DNA from: Lachnospiraceae bacterium
Lineage (GTDB): Bacteria; Bacillota; Clostridia; Lachnospirales; Lachnospiraceae
Length of the DNA: 62,283 bases
Assembly (NCBI GenBank): GCA_017544835.1
Contig: JAFYDI010000029.1
Span: 1-62,283 of the forward strand
Reading direction: 5' to 3'
The notes beneath the pieces are model-generated. The model was not told the origin of the DNA and made no database searches. It worked only from the letters and a program-made list of their open reading frames with translations. The position numbers were made by a program, and so were the translations under genes. Positions 43,555 through 52,173 of this stretch are shown in pieces (position 1 is the first letter of the stretch; every line of letters begins with the position of its first letter).

Positions 43555-44566
43555 CTATCTCGTCTCCTCCGCCTCTGGAAATAACGATTTCCGCAGAATC
43601 TTCCAGCTTTCTTATGATATTTACTATCTTCTGCTGAGCTTCTTCTACGTCCTTCATACGTACGGGGCCCATGAAGTCCATGTCTTCTTTGATCATTACG
43701 GCAAGACGCTTTGACAGGTTGTTGAAAATAGCGGTCTGTACCTGTTCATTGGCATTCTTAAGCGCGACAGCAAGGTCGTTGTTGTCAACTTCTCTAAGCA
43801 CACGTTGGATAGCTCTGTCCTCGAGAAGAAGAATGTCTTCGAATACGAACATCTTCTTTCGGATTTCGTCCGCAAGTTCGGGCTCTTCGATTTCGAGAGT
43901 TTCCATGATGTGTTTCTCTGTACCGCGGTCTACGGTGTTCAAGATATCTACAACCGCGTCTACGCCACCGATAATGGTGTAGTCCTGGTTGATGAGGGAT
44001 GCAAGCTTGGATTCCAAAACTTTCTCGACCTCCTTGATAACGTCGGGGCTGGTACGGTCCATAACTGCAATACGCTTGGCAACATCGGACTGACGATCCG
44101 GCGGCAATGCCGAGATAATAAGCGCAGCCTGCGATGAGGACAAATATGACAAAATAAGGGCGATGGTCTGCGGATGCTCGTCCTGAATAAAGTTAAGCAA
44201 CTGCGAAGCATCGGTCTTACGTACAAATTCGAAAGGCTTAACCTGCAAGGATGCGGTAAGCTTGCCGATAACGTCGAGGGCTTTGTCGGAACCGAGGGCT
44301 TTTTCAAGAAGCTCTCTTGCGTAACCGATACCGCCTTCGGAAATGTACTGCTGTGCAAGACAGATTTCGTAGAATTCGTCAAGAACGCTTTCTTTAAGCT
44401 GAGGAGTAATACTTCTGGTATTGGCAATTTCAAGCGTCAGTTCCTCAATCTCTTCTTCCTTAAGATGCTTGAATATGGCGGCGGAGCGCTCAGGCCCCAG
44501 GGTTATCAACAAAATAGCCGCTTTTTGTAATCCGCTGATTTTCTCATCCGTGCTGTTACGTGCCAT
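43547..44566 (-). CDS. fliG: flagellar motor switch protein FliG
   Basis: Rotor subunit that contacts MotA. The 339-residue protein has N, middle and C domains: LQKAAILLITLGPERSAAI, the EHPQTIALILSYL motif (about 130-143), and the C-terminal torque helix with FEDILLLEDRAIQRVLREVD. All expected parts are present. AAGGAAGGTTTGTT precedes the ATG. Confidence 0.96.
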   Translation of the reverse strand: MARNSTDEKISGLQKAAILLITLGPERSAAIFKHLKEEEIEELTLEIANTRSITPQLKESVLDEFYEICLAQQYISEGGIGYARELLEKALGSDKALDVIGKLTASLQVKPFEFVRKTDASQLLNFIQDEHPQTIALILSYLSSSQAALIISALPPDRQSDVAKRIAVMDRTSPDVIKEVEKVLESKLASLINQDYTIIGGVDAVVDILNTVDRGTEKHIMETLEIEEPELADEIRKKMFVFEDILLLEDRAIQRVLREVDNNDLAVALKNANEQVQTAIFNNLSKRLAVMIKEDMDFMGPVRMKDVEEAQQKIVNIIRKLEDSAEIVISRGGGDEIVV

Positions 44567-44598
44567 AACAAACCTTCCTTGTGTATGTTAGATAGTTA

Positions 44599-46215
44599 TT
44601 ACTCCCATCCCTCGTTAAGCCAGTTGCGAAGAAGGTTGGCAACCGCTTCGGGATTCTCGTCCACAAATTTCTCAATAAGTCTCTTGGTCTCAGAGGACTC
44701 TTCGATTTCGATATCATCAAGCGTAGGCTCGGGATTGCTCTGAAGAAGTGTTTCAACAGAAAGTTCTTCGGGTTCTTCGCTTGACTTGTCGCCTCGCATG
44801 CTTCTGATAACAACAATACCAAGAAGTGCAAGGATAATAACTATAAGAGCAATCTGAATAACATCGTAAATGTCGATGCCTAAGCCTTCCGAGTCTACAA
44901 AGAAATTCTCGTCGTAAGCCACAATCTGAATATTGCGCTCGGGGATACCGGAGGCTCTGCTAACCAAAGCTATCATCTCGTCGGTAACCGTGATGGGTGT
45001 GCGCTCGCTGTTGGCAGCCTTGTACTCTTCCCACGTGATTCCGTCAAGGAGTCCCTGCTTCTTAACGTCGTCTTCTTTGACTATGATAAAGTTCGTGGAA
45101 GATACGGCTACCGAAGATTCGCTGTACTTAACGGTACCTGCGGGAATCTGGGTATTCTCTATAAATTCGTTGGGTAAATATTTCTCGTAAAGTTCTTCGA
45201 TGGTGGAGTTTGAATAGCTGTTGTCCTGATAATACTGGGTAGTCTCGGAGTTTGAATCGGTGCCGGGAACGCCGCCACCGCCGCCCTGAGATTCTTCGGT
45301 ATAGGAAGAACGCTCCGAATAAAGGCCCTGCGACTGTCCATCAGCGGGCTTATACTCATGAGATGTCTTCTCTGTGGTGGAAAAATCAATCACAAGATTG
45401 GATGCAACCTTAACATCGCCGAAGGGGCCGAATCCGCCTATAACCTTTTTAACGCCCTGATTTAGCAGATTCTCGGCATCGGCTTTGACGCCTAACTGAG
45501 TGCTGGCATTACCTGCTGCGGAAGAAATGTCCTCGCCCGAGTATAAAAGGTTGGCATCGCTGTCCATGATCACGATGTTATTGGCATTCTTACATCCGAG
45601 AGCCGTTGCAACGGCCTTGGCAAGAGAAGCCGCATTATCGGTGGTAAACTCTTCGCCCTCTGCAATATTAAGATAAATGGTGGCACCGGGTTCTTCGTCC
45701 TTGGATAATAACGTTCCGTCATTCTCGGGAAGGCTTAACTGAACGGTACAGGAATTGATTGCAGGGAAAACATTTACAAAATCTTCTTCGAAAGTGCTTT
45801 CAAGATAGAGCTTGTATTTCTTGCTCTTATCGGCTTCGGTTACGGTGAAACTGCCTGATAAAGCCTCGTCGATGGTATAGCCCGATGTTACAATACCCGA
45901 ACCCGCAAGAGTGAGCCTTGCCTGCGACAGGTTCTTCTTGGGAACTTTAACCTGCAAGCCGTCATCAGTGACTTTATAGGGAATTTCCGCGCCTTCAAGC
46001 ACGGTGGTAATCTGAGAAGCTTCCTTGGTAGACTTGCATTGCTCAAGCATCGTGTAATTGGGGGAAGTAAGTACCGCATATAAAATTACGAACGCAATAA
46101 CAACGACCGCAGCAAGTACTATTATAAGAGTCCTCTGCTTGGACGTGAATTTGTTCCACCAGGCTACTATCTTCTCCCAGATTTCTTTAAGTTTTCCGAT
46201 AATCTTCTCAGCCAT
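44599..46215 (-). CDS. fliF: flagellar MS-ring protein FliF
   Basis: Forms the membrane ring. With the ATG at 46215 (GGGGAG 9 nt upstream) the protein has 538 residues. An in-frame TTG two codons earlier is rejected. It has two membrane helices (about 25-45 and 440-465) flanking a secretin-like external domain with the NYTMLEQC and QVKVPKKNLSQARLTLAG region, a Gly/Ser-rich loop near 310-325, and a cytoplasmic tail ending VANLLRNWLNE that binds FliG. Confidence 0.95.
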   Translation of the reverse strand: MAEKIIGKLKEIWEKIVAWWNKFTSKQRTLIIVLAAVVVIAFVILYAVLTSPNYTMLEQCKSTKEASQITTVLEGAEIPYKVTDDGLQVKVPKKNLSQARLTLAGSGIVTSGYTIDEALSGSFTVTEADKSKKYKLYLESTFEEDFVNVFPAINSCTVQLSLPENDGTLLSKDEEPGATIYLNIAEGEEFTTDNAASLAKAVATALGCKNANNIVIMDSDANLLYSGEDISSAAGNASTQLGVKADAENLLNQGVKKVIGGFGPFGDVKVASNLVIDFSTTEKTSHEYKPADGQSQGLYSERSSYTEESQGGGGGVPGTDSNSETTQYYQDNSYSNSTIEELYEKYLPNEFIENTQIPAGTVKYSESSVAVSSTNFIIVKEDDVKKQGLLDGITWEEYKAANSERTPITVTDEMIALVSRASGIPERNIQIVAYDENFFVDSEGLGIDIYDVIQIALIVIILALLGIVVIRSMRGDKSSEEPEELSVETLLQSNPEPTLDDIEIEESSETKRLIEKFVDENPEAVANLLRNWLNEGWE

Positions 46216-46242
46216 AATCAACTACTCCCCGATTACGTATTA

Positions 46243-46551
46243 CTAAATCTGCATATTCATGATTTCCTTGTATGCTTCAAGGAACTTGTCTCTCACCGCT
46301 ACGGTGTACTGAAGTGCCGTAGATGCTTTGTTAAGAGCAATCATTAAGTCATGGGCATTCTCTGTCTTACCCATGGCGAAGCTTATCTCTTCGTTCTCAG
46401 CGTCGGATAACAAACTGTTGGTGTTGTTAATGTTATCTATCGCGCTGTTAAGTATGGTCTGAAACATATTGTCCGTACGGGTGTCCTGCTTAATAACCTC
46501 TACATTTTGGACATTTCTGACCGGTGTGGTACTTAATACTTTAAAATCCAT
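46243..46551 (-). CDS. fliE: flagellar hook-basal body protein FliE
   Basis: Rod adaptor between MS ring and rod. The 102-residue protein shows the C-terminal FliE signature KTENAHDLMIALNKASTAL and YTVAVRDKFLEAYKEIMNM. AGGGAGGATATCG precedes the ATG. Between flgC and fliF. Confidence 0.93.
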   Translation of the reverse strand: MDFKVLSTTPVRNVQNVEVIKQDTRTDNMFQTILNSAIDNINNTNSLLSDAENEEISFAMGKTENAHDLMIALNKASTALQYTVAVRDKFLEAYKEIMNMQI

Positions 46552-46588
46552 CGATATCCTCCCTCAAAAGAAAATGCTTCAAAGTTTA

Positions 46589-47032
46589 TTACTGGCCTAT
46601 GCTTAAGCCTTTCATGGCCATAGACTTGCTGGCATTAAAAGCCGTGGCGTTGGCTTCATATGCTCTCGAAGCATCGATGAGGTTAGTCATCTCCGTAATG
46701 ATATTTACGTTAGGATAAGTAACATATCCGTTCTCGTCGGCATCAGGATGCGAAGGGTCGTATACCATGTTCATCTCTGTCTGAGTGTCCTTGTATACTC
46801 CGCCGATCTTAACGCCCTCTCCCGAGTACTTGTCCATGGACTTGTTAAGCACTCTTGAAAACGGTGTCTGCTTGCCTTTCTCCTGGAAGGTTACAACCTT
46901 TCTTACGTAAGGAGTTCCGTCTCCCGTGCGGGTGGTGTTGGCATTGGCTACGTTCTCTGAGATTATGTCCATGCGGTATCTCTGAGCGGTAAGGCCCGAT
47001 GAGTTTATGTCAAAAGAAGTAAACATTCCCAT
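46589..47032 (-). CDS. flgC: flagellar rod protein FlgC
   Basis: Proximal rod subunit. The 147-residue protein has the N-terminal INSSGLTAQRYRMDIISENVANANTTR (read as GLTAQRYRMD and ENVANAN) and the C-terminal VNIITEMTNLIDASRAYEANATAF (read as EMTNLIDASRAYEAN). AAGGAGG lies 9 nt before the ATG. Confidence 0.95.
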   Translation of the reverse strand: MGMFTSFDINSSGLTAQRYRMDIISENVANANTTRTGDGTPYVRKVVTFQEKGKQTPFSRVLNKSMDKYSGEGVKIGGVYKDTQTEMNMVYDPSHPDADENGYVTYPNVNIITEMTNLIDASRAYEANATAFNASKSMAMKGLSIGQ

Positions 47033-47046
47033 ATCTAATTACCTCC

Positions 47047-47436
47047 TTACTTCATAACGGATCTGAGATTGGCAAACTCAGAATTGATGCTGTTTAAGAG
47101 TCCTTCATACTTAATCTGGTTCTTGGCAAGCATAACGCTTTCCGTCTCGGGATCGACGTTGTTGCCGTCAAGTCTGTATGAAAGACTGCTGTAGTCCTTG
47201 TAGGTACGCGCCTGTAACTGGTCTGTTGTCAGATGTTTAACCTTAGCGTCCATTGTATGATAATCCGAATGCTTTAAAGCCTTCGTGAGTTCCTTCTCAA
47301 AGGTTATGTCCTCTCTCTTGTATCCGGGAGTCGACACGTTGGCCAGGTTGTTGGCAATTGCATCGTTACGAAGCCACGATGCATCCGCGGCTTTGTCAAG
47401 TACATTGATATAATCAAATGCATTTGATCTAATCAT
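47047..47436 (-). CDS. flgB: flagellar rod protein FlgB, first gene of the fla cluster
   Basis: Proximal rod subunit. The 129-residue protein has the rod motif RNDAIANNLANVSTPGYKRED (read as NNLANVSTPGYKRED) and the C-terminal EYEGLLNSIN-like KYEGLLNSINSEF. AAGGAGG precedes the ATG by 6 nt. Downstream of codY, as in Bacillus, with the main promoter in the gap between them. Confidence 0.96.
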   Translation of the reverse strand: MIRSNAFDYINVLDKAADASWLRNDAIANNLANVSTPGYKREDITFEKELTKALKHSDYHTMDAKVKHLTTDQLQARTYKDYSSLSYRLDGNNVDPETESVMLAKNQIKYEGLLNSINSEFANLRSVMK

Positions 47437-47507
47437 TTAGGCCTCCTTACCGGTCTGTATATTGTGTCTGCAATTTGTAGACAGGCATAATACACCTACC
47501 TTATTTT

Positions 47508-47535
47508 ATTATAGATAATTTTCAAAAAAACACAA
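47508..47535 (-). promoter_or_regulatory. sigma-A-like promoter of the fla/che cluster
   Basis: On the minus strand TTGTGT (47530-47535) and a consensus TATAAT (47508-47513) with a 16-nt spacer, about 70 nt before flgB. I did not find a clear SigD-type promoter here. Confidence 0.65.
47517..47531. promoter_or_regulatory. candidate CodY box inside the fla promoter
   Basis: AATTTTCAAAAAAAC agrees with the CodY consensus AATTTTCWGAAAATT at 12 of 15 positions. It lies between the -35 and -10 elements, where a bound repressor would block polymerase. In Bacillus CodY represses the fla/che operon. The match is suggestive but this AT-rich stretch could match by chance. Confidence 0.45.
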
Positions 47536-47681
47536 GATGATTTTAGACAAAAACCACATAATCTTGTGTATTTTCTTTTAATTTGGCACAACATATGCAT
47601 TTACATAACTGCGCCCGATTTCCGTGAAATGCCGTAAAATCAAGCCTTTTTTGAATTCGCATGCAAATCTATATCTTGTGT
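47530..47681. repeat. three ACACAAGAT copies in the fla control region
   Basis: Copies are at 47530-47538 (forward), 47561-47569 and 47673-47681 (both reverse). The first two form an inverted pair 22 nt apart, and the first overlaps the proposed -35. The copies also share flanking T or A runs. They look like binding sites for a regulator. Confidence 0.5.
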
Positions 47682-47706
47682 TTTTTCAATATTTTGTAGC
47701 AAAAGA

Positions 47707-47733
47707 AAAAGGGACTTCAGTGAAGTCCCTTTT
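47707..47733 (-). terminator. intrinsic terminator of codY
   Basis: AAAAGGGACTTCA and TGAAGTCCCTTTT flank a single base, so the real loop opens within the stem. TTTTTCTTTTG follows on the minus strand. About 54 nt past the codY stop. Confidence 0.92.
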
Positions 47734-47787
47734 CCTTCGTGTAATCCTTTACCCAATACATTGTATATGCTGACTGCTAATGAATTA

Positions 47788-48573
47788 TTAAAGTGATTTG
47801 TCTTTCTTCAGTTTTTCGATTTCGTCAAATACCGCATCGTTTAAAACCTTGATGTAGGTTCCCTTCATACCTGAAGATCTGGATTCGATAACACCCGCAC
47901 TTTCAAACTTGCGAAGAGCATTAACGATTACGGAACGTGTGATTCCGACTCTGTCGGCAATCTTACTTGCAACAAGAATTCCTTCCATTCCGTCAAGCTC
48001 GTCGAAGATATGCGTAATCGCTTCCATCTCGGAAAAAGAAAGCGTACTGATTGCGGAATGTACTACCGCAAGCTTTCTTGATTCCTCTGCATTTTCTTCG
48101 TTAACGGCTCTTAACATTTCAAGGCCTACAACCGTTGTACCGTATTCGCAGAGAATTATGTCATCAATGTCATATTGAACATTGCACTTGTACACAAAAA
48201 GTGTACCGAGTCTCTCTCCCGCTATCTCGATAGGAGAAATAACTGCCTGGAACTTATGAATATCGGTATGCTCAAAACCGAGTGTTGCAAGGTTAACGTT
48301 TTCCTTGGTGGATAAAACGGCCAGCAAACGTTCATTAAGCATATTATCGATAAATCCGCCCACGTTGTTCTGAATAAGCTCGTCAATCGGCTCTATTCCC
48401 GGAGCGTTTCCAACACCCAACACCTTTCCCTTCTTGCTTATAACAAGAATGTTTGAATTAAGTATCTCCCTCATAACCTTGCAAATGTCATTAAATACGA
48501 CTTTGCTGGAATTGTTGTTATGCAACAATTTTCCGATTTTTCTGGTTTTGTCAAGTAATTGTACACTGCTCAT
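47788..48573 (-). CDS. codY: GTP- and branched-chain-amino-acid-sensing repressor CodY
   Basis: Global nutritional repressor. The 261-residue protein has an N-terminal GAF domain (about 1-160) that binds Ile/Leu/Val and a C-terminal winged helix (about 200-255) with SKIADRVGITRSVIVNALRK (read as GITRSVIVNALRKFESAGVIES). CACGGAGGTAGGAGTTAGT precedes the ATG. It is its own unit between topA and flgB. A CodY-box-like sequence lies upstream of its promoter, so autoregulation is possible. Confidence 0.97.
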   Translation of the reverse strand: MSSVQLLDKTRKIGKLLHNNNSSKVVFNDICKVMREILNSNILVISKKGKVLGVGNAPGIEPIDELIQNNVGGFIDNMLNERLLAVLSTKENVNLATLGFEHTDIHKFQAVISPIEIAGERLGTLFVYKCNVQYDIDDIILCEYGTTVVGLEMLRAVNEENAEESRKLAVVHSAISTLSFSEMEAITHIFDELDGMEGILVASKIADRVGITRSVIVNALRKFESAGVIESRSSGMKGTYIKVLNDAVFDEIEKLKKDKSL

Positions 48574-48644
48574 ACTAACTCCTACCTCCGTGGGAATGAC
48601 AATTAAAGGTTAAAAAGCATACCTAACCCCATGAGTGTAGCATT

Positions 48645-48673
48645 ATTGTATCACTTAAAAAGCAAATAATCAA
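48645..48673 (-). promoter_or_regulatory. sigma-A promoter of codY
   Basis: On the minus strand TTGATT (48668-48673) and TACAAT (48645-48650), 17-nt spacer. Confidence 0.75.
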
Positions 48674-48704
48674 CCATTTTGCAACAATTTAAATAAATTA
48701 ACAT

Positions 48705-48719
48705 AACTTTCATGAAATT
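48705..48719. promoter_or_regulatory. weak CodY-box-like sequence upstream of codY
   Basis: On the minus strand AATTTCATGAAAGTT matches the CodY consensus at 12 of 15 positions. It lies about 31 nt upstream of the codY -35, so it is not placed for simple steric repression. Confidence 0.3.
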
Positions 48720-48760
48720 TGCTAATAATTCTATGTTTTGTGAACATAAGCAAAAAAATA

Positions 48761-48780
48761 GGCGAAGCCTTGGCTTCGCC
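48761..48780 (-). terminator. intrinsic terminator of topA
   Basis: On the minus strand GGCGAAGCC and GGCTTCGCC flank 2 nt, followed by TATTTTTTTGC. Eleven nt past the topA stop. Confidence 0.92.
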
Positions 48781-48791
48781 CTTATATTGTC

Positions 48792-50846
48792 TTATTTGTC
48801 CGAAATATTACCGCATTCGGGATTGGAACATACTAACTTATTGCCTCTTTGTACGTATATGCTTCCGCACTTTTCGCATTTCTTATCGACAGGCTTCTGC
48901 CAAACCATGAAATCGCACTCGGGAATAGCGATACATCCGTAGTATCTTCTGCCCTTCTTGGTCTTTCTGATGACGATATCCTTGCCACACTTAGGGCAGG
49001 GAACACCGATCTTTTCAAAATAGGGCTTTGTGTTACGACACTCGGGGAATCCGGGACAGGCAAGGAACTTGCCGTGAGGACCATACTTAATGACCATGTT
49101 ACGTCCGCAAAGGTCACAGACTTCATCACTTACCTCATCTTCAACCTTAACCTGTGAGAGGTTGTTTTCAGCGGCCTTAACTGCTGCATCAAGGTCCGGG
49201 AAGAAATTGGCCACGATAGTCTTCCACTTAACGGAGCCATCTTCGATTCCGTCAAGAAGCGTCTCCATGTTGGCGGTAAAGTTAACATCGACGATTGTGG
49301 GGAATGCTTCCTTCATCATCTTGTTAACGACTTCGCCAAGTTCTGTTACGAATATGTTCTTACCTTCCTTGGCCACATAGTGACGGGCGAGGATAGTTGA
49401 AATCGTAGGTGCATAGGTACTGGGGCGACCGATTCCGAGCTCTTCAAGTGCCTTTACCAAAGAAGCTTCGGTAAAATGTGCCGGAGGCTGAGTGAAATGC
49501 TGCTTGCCTTCCGCACTGTCAAGCTTAAGCTTGGTATCCTTATTCAGAGAACCGGTAAAAGAATTAGCGTTAAATTCATCTTCGGCATCGCCTTCAACCG
49601 TCTCGGTGTACACATTCATGAAGCCTTCAAACTTGGGCTTGGCCGCACTCATTGCAAACTTGTGCCCGCCGGAAGAAAGCTTGACATTGGTAGTCTCATA
49701 AATTGCGTCAGCCATACGGGATGCGGCAAAGCGCTTCCAGATAAGCTGATATAATCTGAACTGTTCCTTGGACAGGTAGTCCTTAACCTCTGAGGGTGTG
49801 CGTGTAATAAGAGTAGGTCTGATAGCTTCGTGAGCATCCTGAATCTTACCGGACTTACCGCCTGCAGCCTCGGTTTTCTTAACATAAGCCTCGCCGTAAG
49901 CCTTGGCAATATATTCCGATGCCTGGCGAACCGCCTCGTCCGATACTCTTGTGGAGTCGGTACGAAGATATGTAATCAAGCCGACGGTGCCCTCTCCTAC
50001 ATCAACGCCTTCATATAACTGCTGTGCTATACGCATGGTCTTCTGGGTGGAGAAGTTAAGTGCCTTGCTCGCCTCCTGCTGAAGAGTGGAGGTTGTAAAA
50101 GGAAGCGGAGCCTTACGAACTCGCTCACCCGTCTTAATGTCGTCGACCTTAAACTCTCCCGCCTTGATTTCTTTTAAAATCCTGTCGGCTTCGGCTTTAT
50201 TGTTAATCTGTCCCGAATACTTGGCCTTAAGTGCCTTGCTGATACCGGCTGCCTTGAGGGATGCCTCAATGCTCCAGTACTCTTCGGGAACAAATGCATC
50301 TATTTCTTCTTCTCTGTCGCAGATAATTCTGAGTGCTACGCTTTGTACGCGGCCGGCACTTAATCCTCTCTTAACCTTAGCCCAGAGAATAGGGGAAATC
50401 TCATAACCCACCATTCTATCCAACATACGTCTGGTCTGCTGAGAGTCCACAAGGTTCATATCGAGGTCTCTCGGAGCCTTTAAGGATTCCTTAACCGCGT
50501 TCTTGGTAATCTCGTTAAATGTGATACGATATACCTTCTTATCCTGAAGCTTTAACGCCTCAAGAAGATGCCACGAAATTGCTTCACCTTCGCGGTCAGG
50601 GTCGGTTGCGAGATAAATTTTGTCTGCTTTTTTAACTTCTTTGCGTAAGGCCGACAATACATCGCCCTTACCTCTTATGGTAATATACTTAGGTTCAAAA
50701 TCATGCTCAACATCAATACCTAACTGGCTCTTGGGAAGGTCCCTTACATGACCGTAACTGGCCATAACTTCGTAACTTGACCCCAAGAATTTCTTAATGG
50801 TATTAACTTTAGCCGGTGACTCAACTATCACTAAATTCTTAGCCAT
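48792..50846 (-). CDS. topA: DNA topoisomerase I
   Basis: Relaxes negative supercoils. With the ATG at 50846 (GGGGAG 5 nt upstream) the protein has 684 residues and begins MAKNLVIVESPAK. The TOPRIM domain shows YLATDPDREGEAI, and the active-site Tyr293 is in GLITYLRTDSTR. The C-terminus has three zinc-binding modules of four cysteines each: CDLC...CPGFPEC, CPKC...CIAIPEC and CEKC...CSNPEC. An upstream in-frame Met gives a non-conserved extension and is rejected. Confidence 0.97.
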   Translation of the reverse strand: MAKNLVIVESPAKVNTIKKFLGSSYEVMASYGHVRDLPKSQLGIDVEHDFEPKYITIRGKGDVLSALRKEVKKADKIYLATDPDREGEAISWHLLEALKLQDKKVYRITFNEITKNAVKESLKAPRDLDMNLVDSQQTRRMLDRMVGYEISPILWAKVKRGLSAGRVQSVALRIICDREEEIDAFVPEEYWSIEASLKAAGISKALKAKYSGQINNKAEADRILKEIKAGEFKVDDIKTGERVRKAPLPFTTSTLQQEASKALNFSTQKTMRIAQQLYEGVDVGEGTVGLITYLRTDSTRVSDEAVRQASEYIAKAYGEAYVKKTEAAGGKSGKIQDAHEAIRPTLITRTPSEVKDYLSKEQFRLYQLIWKRFAASRMADAIYETTNVKLSSGGHKFAMSAAKPKFEGFMNVYTETVEGDAEDEFNANSFTGSLNKDTKLKLDSAEGKQHFTQPPAHFTEASLVKALEELGIGRPSTYAPTISTILARHYVAKEGKNIFVTELGEVVNKMMKEAFPTIVDVNFTANMETLLDGIEDGSVKWKTIVANFFPDLDAAVKAAENNLSQVKVEDEVSDEVCDLCGRNMVIKYGPHGKFLACPGFPECRNTKPYFEKIGVPCPKCGKDIVIRKTKKGRRYYGCIAIPECDFMVWQKPVDKKCEKCGSIYVQRGNKLVCSNPECGNISDK

Positions 50847-50885
50847 CAGTGCTCCCCTTATTTGAAAGTTCATACAACGTGTGTA

Positions 50886-50914
50886 AATATACACTATAAT
50901 TTTTCATCATGCAA
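50886..50914 (-). promoter_or_regulatory. sigma-A promoter of topA
   Basis: On the minus strand TTGCAT (50909-50914) and TATATT (50886-50891), 17-nt spacer, about 40 nt upstream of the start. Confidence 0.75.
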
Positions 50915-51027
50915 CAACAAATTTGTTAATTTTTTAATAACAACGCTTTTGCTTCTATATATTAATGCTTATCTAATGCGCTGTTGATACAATAATTAGG
51001 ATTAGTTAAACTCTGCGGAGGAAGCCA

Positions 51028-52173
51028 ATGATTTATATCGTTGAAATCGACTGCATATGCTTGTTTGCGCTTATTTTTGTAGCTCATAGTATGCGCAAAA
51101 AAAGGAACCTGGGATATTCCTCCAAGTCTTTTTATCTTTCAGGTTACTTTACTATGCTCGTAATTTCAATGGATATCTTAAGTCTGCTTGTGGAAGCGCA
51201 CAAGCTTGGTTTCTTAAGCCGAAGCATTGCATTTAACTATCTTATCAACATAATCTATTACGTTGCCGCGGTTTGTGCCACATATTACTGGTTCATGAAC
51301 ACCGGTTACGTCGTAAACAGCACCTTCTGGGGCAAGCGCAGGAACGGTTTTCTTGCCATGGTTCCCGTCGGCATTTGCATCGCTTTATCACTTTTAAGCA
51401 TATGGAAAGGCTACTATTTCTATATTGACGAGGCCAACAAATATCACAGAGGATCCTTATTCTTTGTCAACAATTTGCTCTGCTATGCATATGCCATGGC
51501 TTCATGTATTATCGCATTAAGAGCGGCCCTCAAAGAAACCGATTACATCAAAAGAAAGCAATACCTGCTTATCTCATTCTACATAGTATTTCCGCTTCTT
51601 GTGGCGGTCATACAGGTGCTTCGTCCCGACATACCCACCATCCAGGTGGGCATGACAGTTCCGATTATTTACATTTATACGGAACTGCTCGACCTTCAGA
51701 TATCAACCGATTATCTGACAGGTCTTAACAACCGTAACCAGCTTATGCGCTTTTTAAACATGGCTGTAGCCAATCCTACCAAGGATAAGTCTTTATACCT
51801 TTTCCTAATCGACGTAGACAGTTTTAAGAAGATAAACGATAACTACGGGCACGCCGAAGGCGACTTCGCACTTCAGAAGACTGCCGATGTTTTAAAAACC
51901 GTTGCCAAGAGATTCGGCGGTTTCGTGGCACGCTTCGGCGGAGATGAATTTAACTATGTGGTGGAGGTTGACGATGACGCAACCGTTGAAGAGATTAAAA
52001 AGTGCTTCGAGGCCCAAAGCGAAATCGTATCAAAATCACTTCAGTACAAGTTATCACTCAGCGTAGGCTGCGCCAAGTATTCTCCAGCCCTTAAAGTCAA
52101 CGAGCTCTTCTTACTGGCAGACTCAGACATGTACAAGGAAAAATCCATCAGAAAGAAACTCTTAGGAGTTTAA
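51028..52173 (+). CDS. membrane-bound GGDEF diguanylate cyclase
   Basis: Predicted to make c-di-GMP from two GTP. The 381-residue protein has about six to seven hydrophobic segments in residues 5-220 and a GGDEF domain from about 225 to 378. The active motif is intact: FGGDEF (303-308), metal ligand Asp262 (FLIDVDSFKKIND) and DNYGHAEGD. The I-site R-x-x-D reads RFGG (Arg295, Gly298), so product inhibition is probably lost. CGGAGG precedes the ATG. One of two plus-strand genes; it ends at the base before dprA's stop on the other strand. Confidence 0.92.
   Translation: MIYIVEIDCICLFALIFVAHSMRKKRNLGYSSKSFYLSGYFTMLVISMDILSLLVEAHKLGFLSRSIAFNYLINIIYYVAAVCATYYWFMNTGYVVNSTFWGKRRNGFLAMVPVGICIALSLLSIWKGYYFYIDEANKYHRGSLFFVNNLLCYAYAMASCIIALRAALKETDYIKRKQYLLISFYIVFPLLVAVIQVLRPDIPTIQVGMTVPIIYIYTELLDLQISTDYLTGLNNRNQLMRFLNMAVANPTKDKSLYLFLIDVDSFKKINDNYGHAEGDFALQKTADVLKTVAKRFGGFVARFGGDEFNYVVEVDDDATVEEIKKCFEAQSEIVSKSLQYKLSLSVGCAKYSPALKVNELFLLADSDMYKEKSIRKKLLGV

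Larger units (their letters stand above)
47437..47787. other. 351-nt codY-flgB region: promoter, repeats, CodY terminator
   Basis: No gene seen. It holds a sigma-A-like promoter for flgB (47508-47535), three copies of ACACAAGAT or its complement (47530-47538, 47561-47569, 47673-47681), a CodY-box-like sequence (47517-47531), and the codY terminator (47707-47733). The leader from promoter to flgB is about 65-70 nt. Confidence 0.7.

Noticed and set aside
48660-48720. AT-rich segment upstream of codY considered as a riboswitch or origin element
   Set aside because: No stable multi-stem structure or DnaA-box cluster recognised; best explained as promoter and UP-like sequence.
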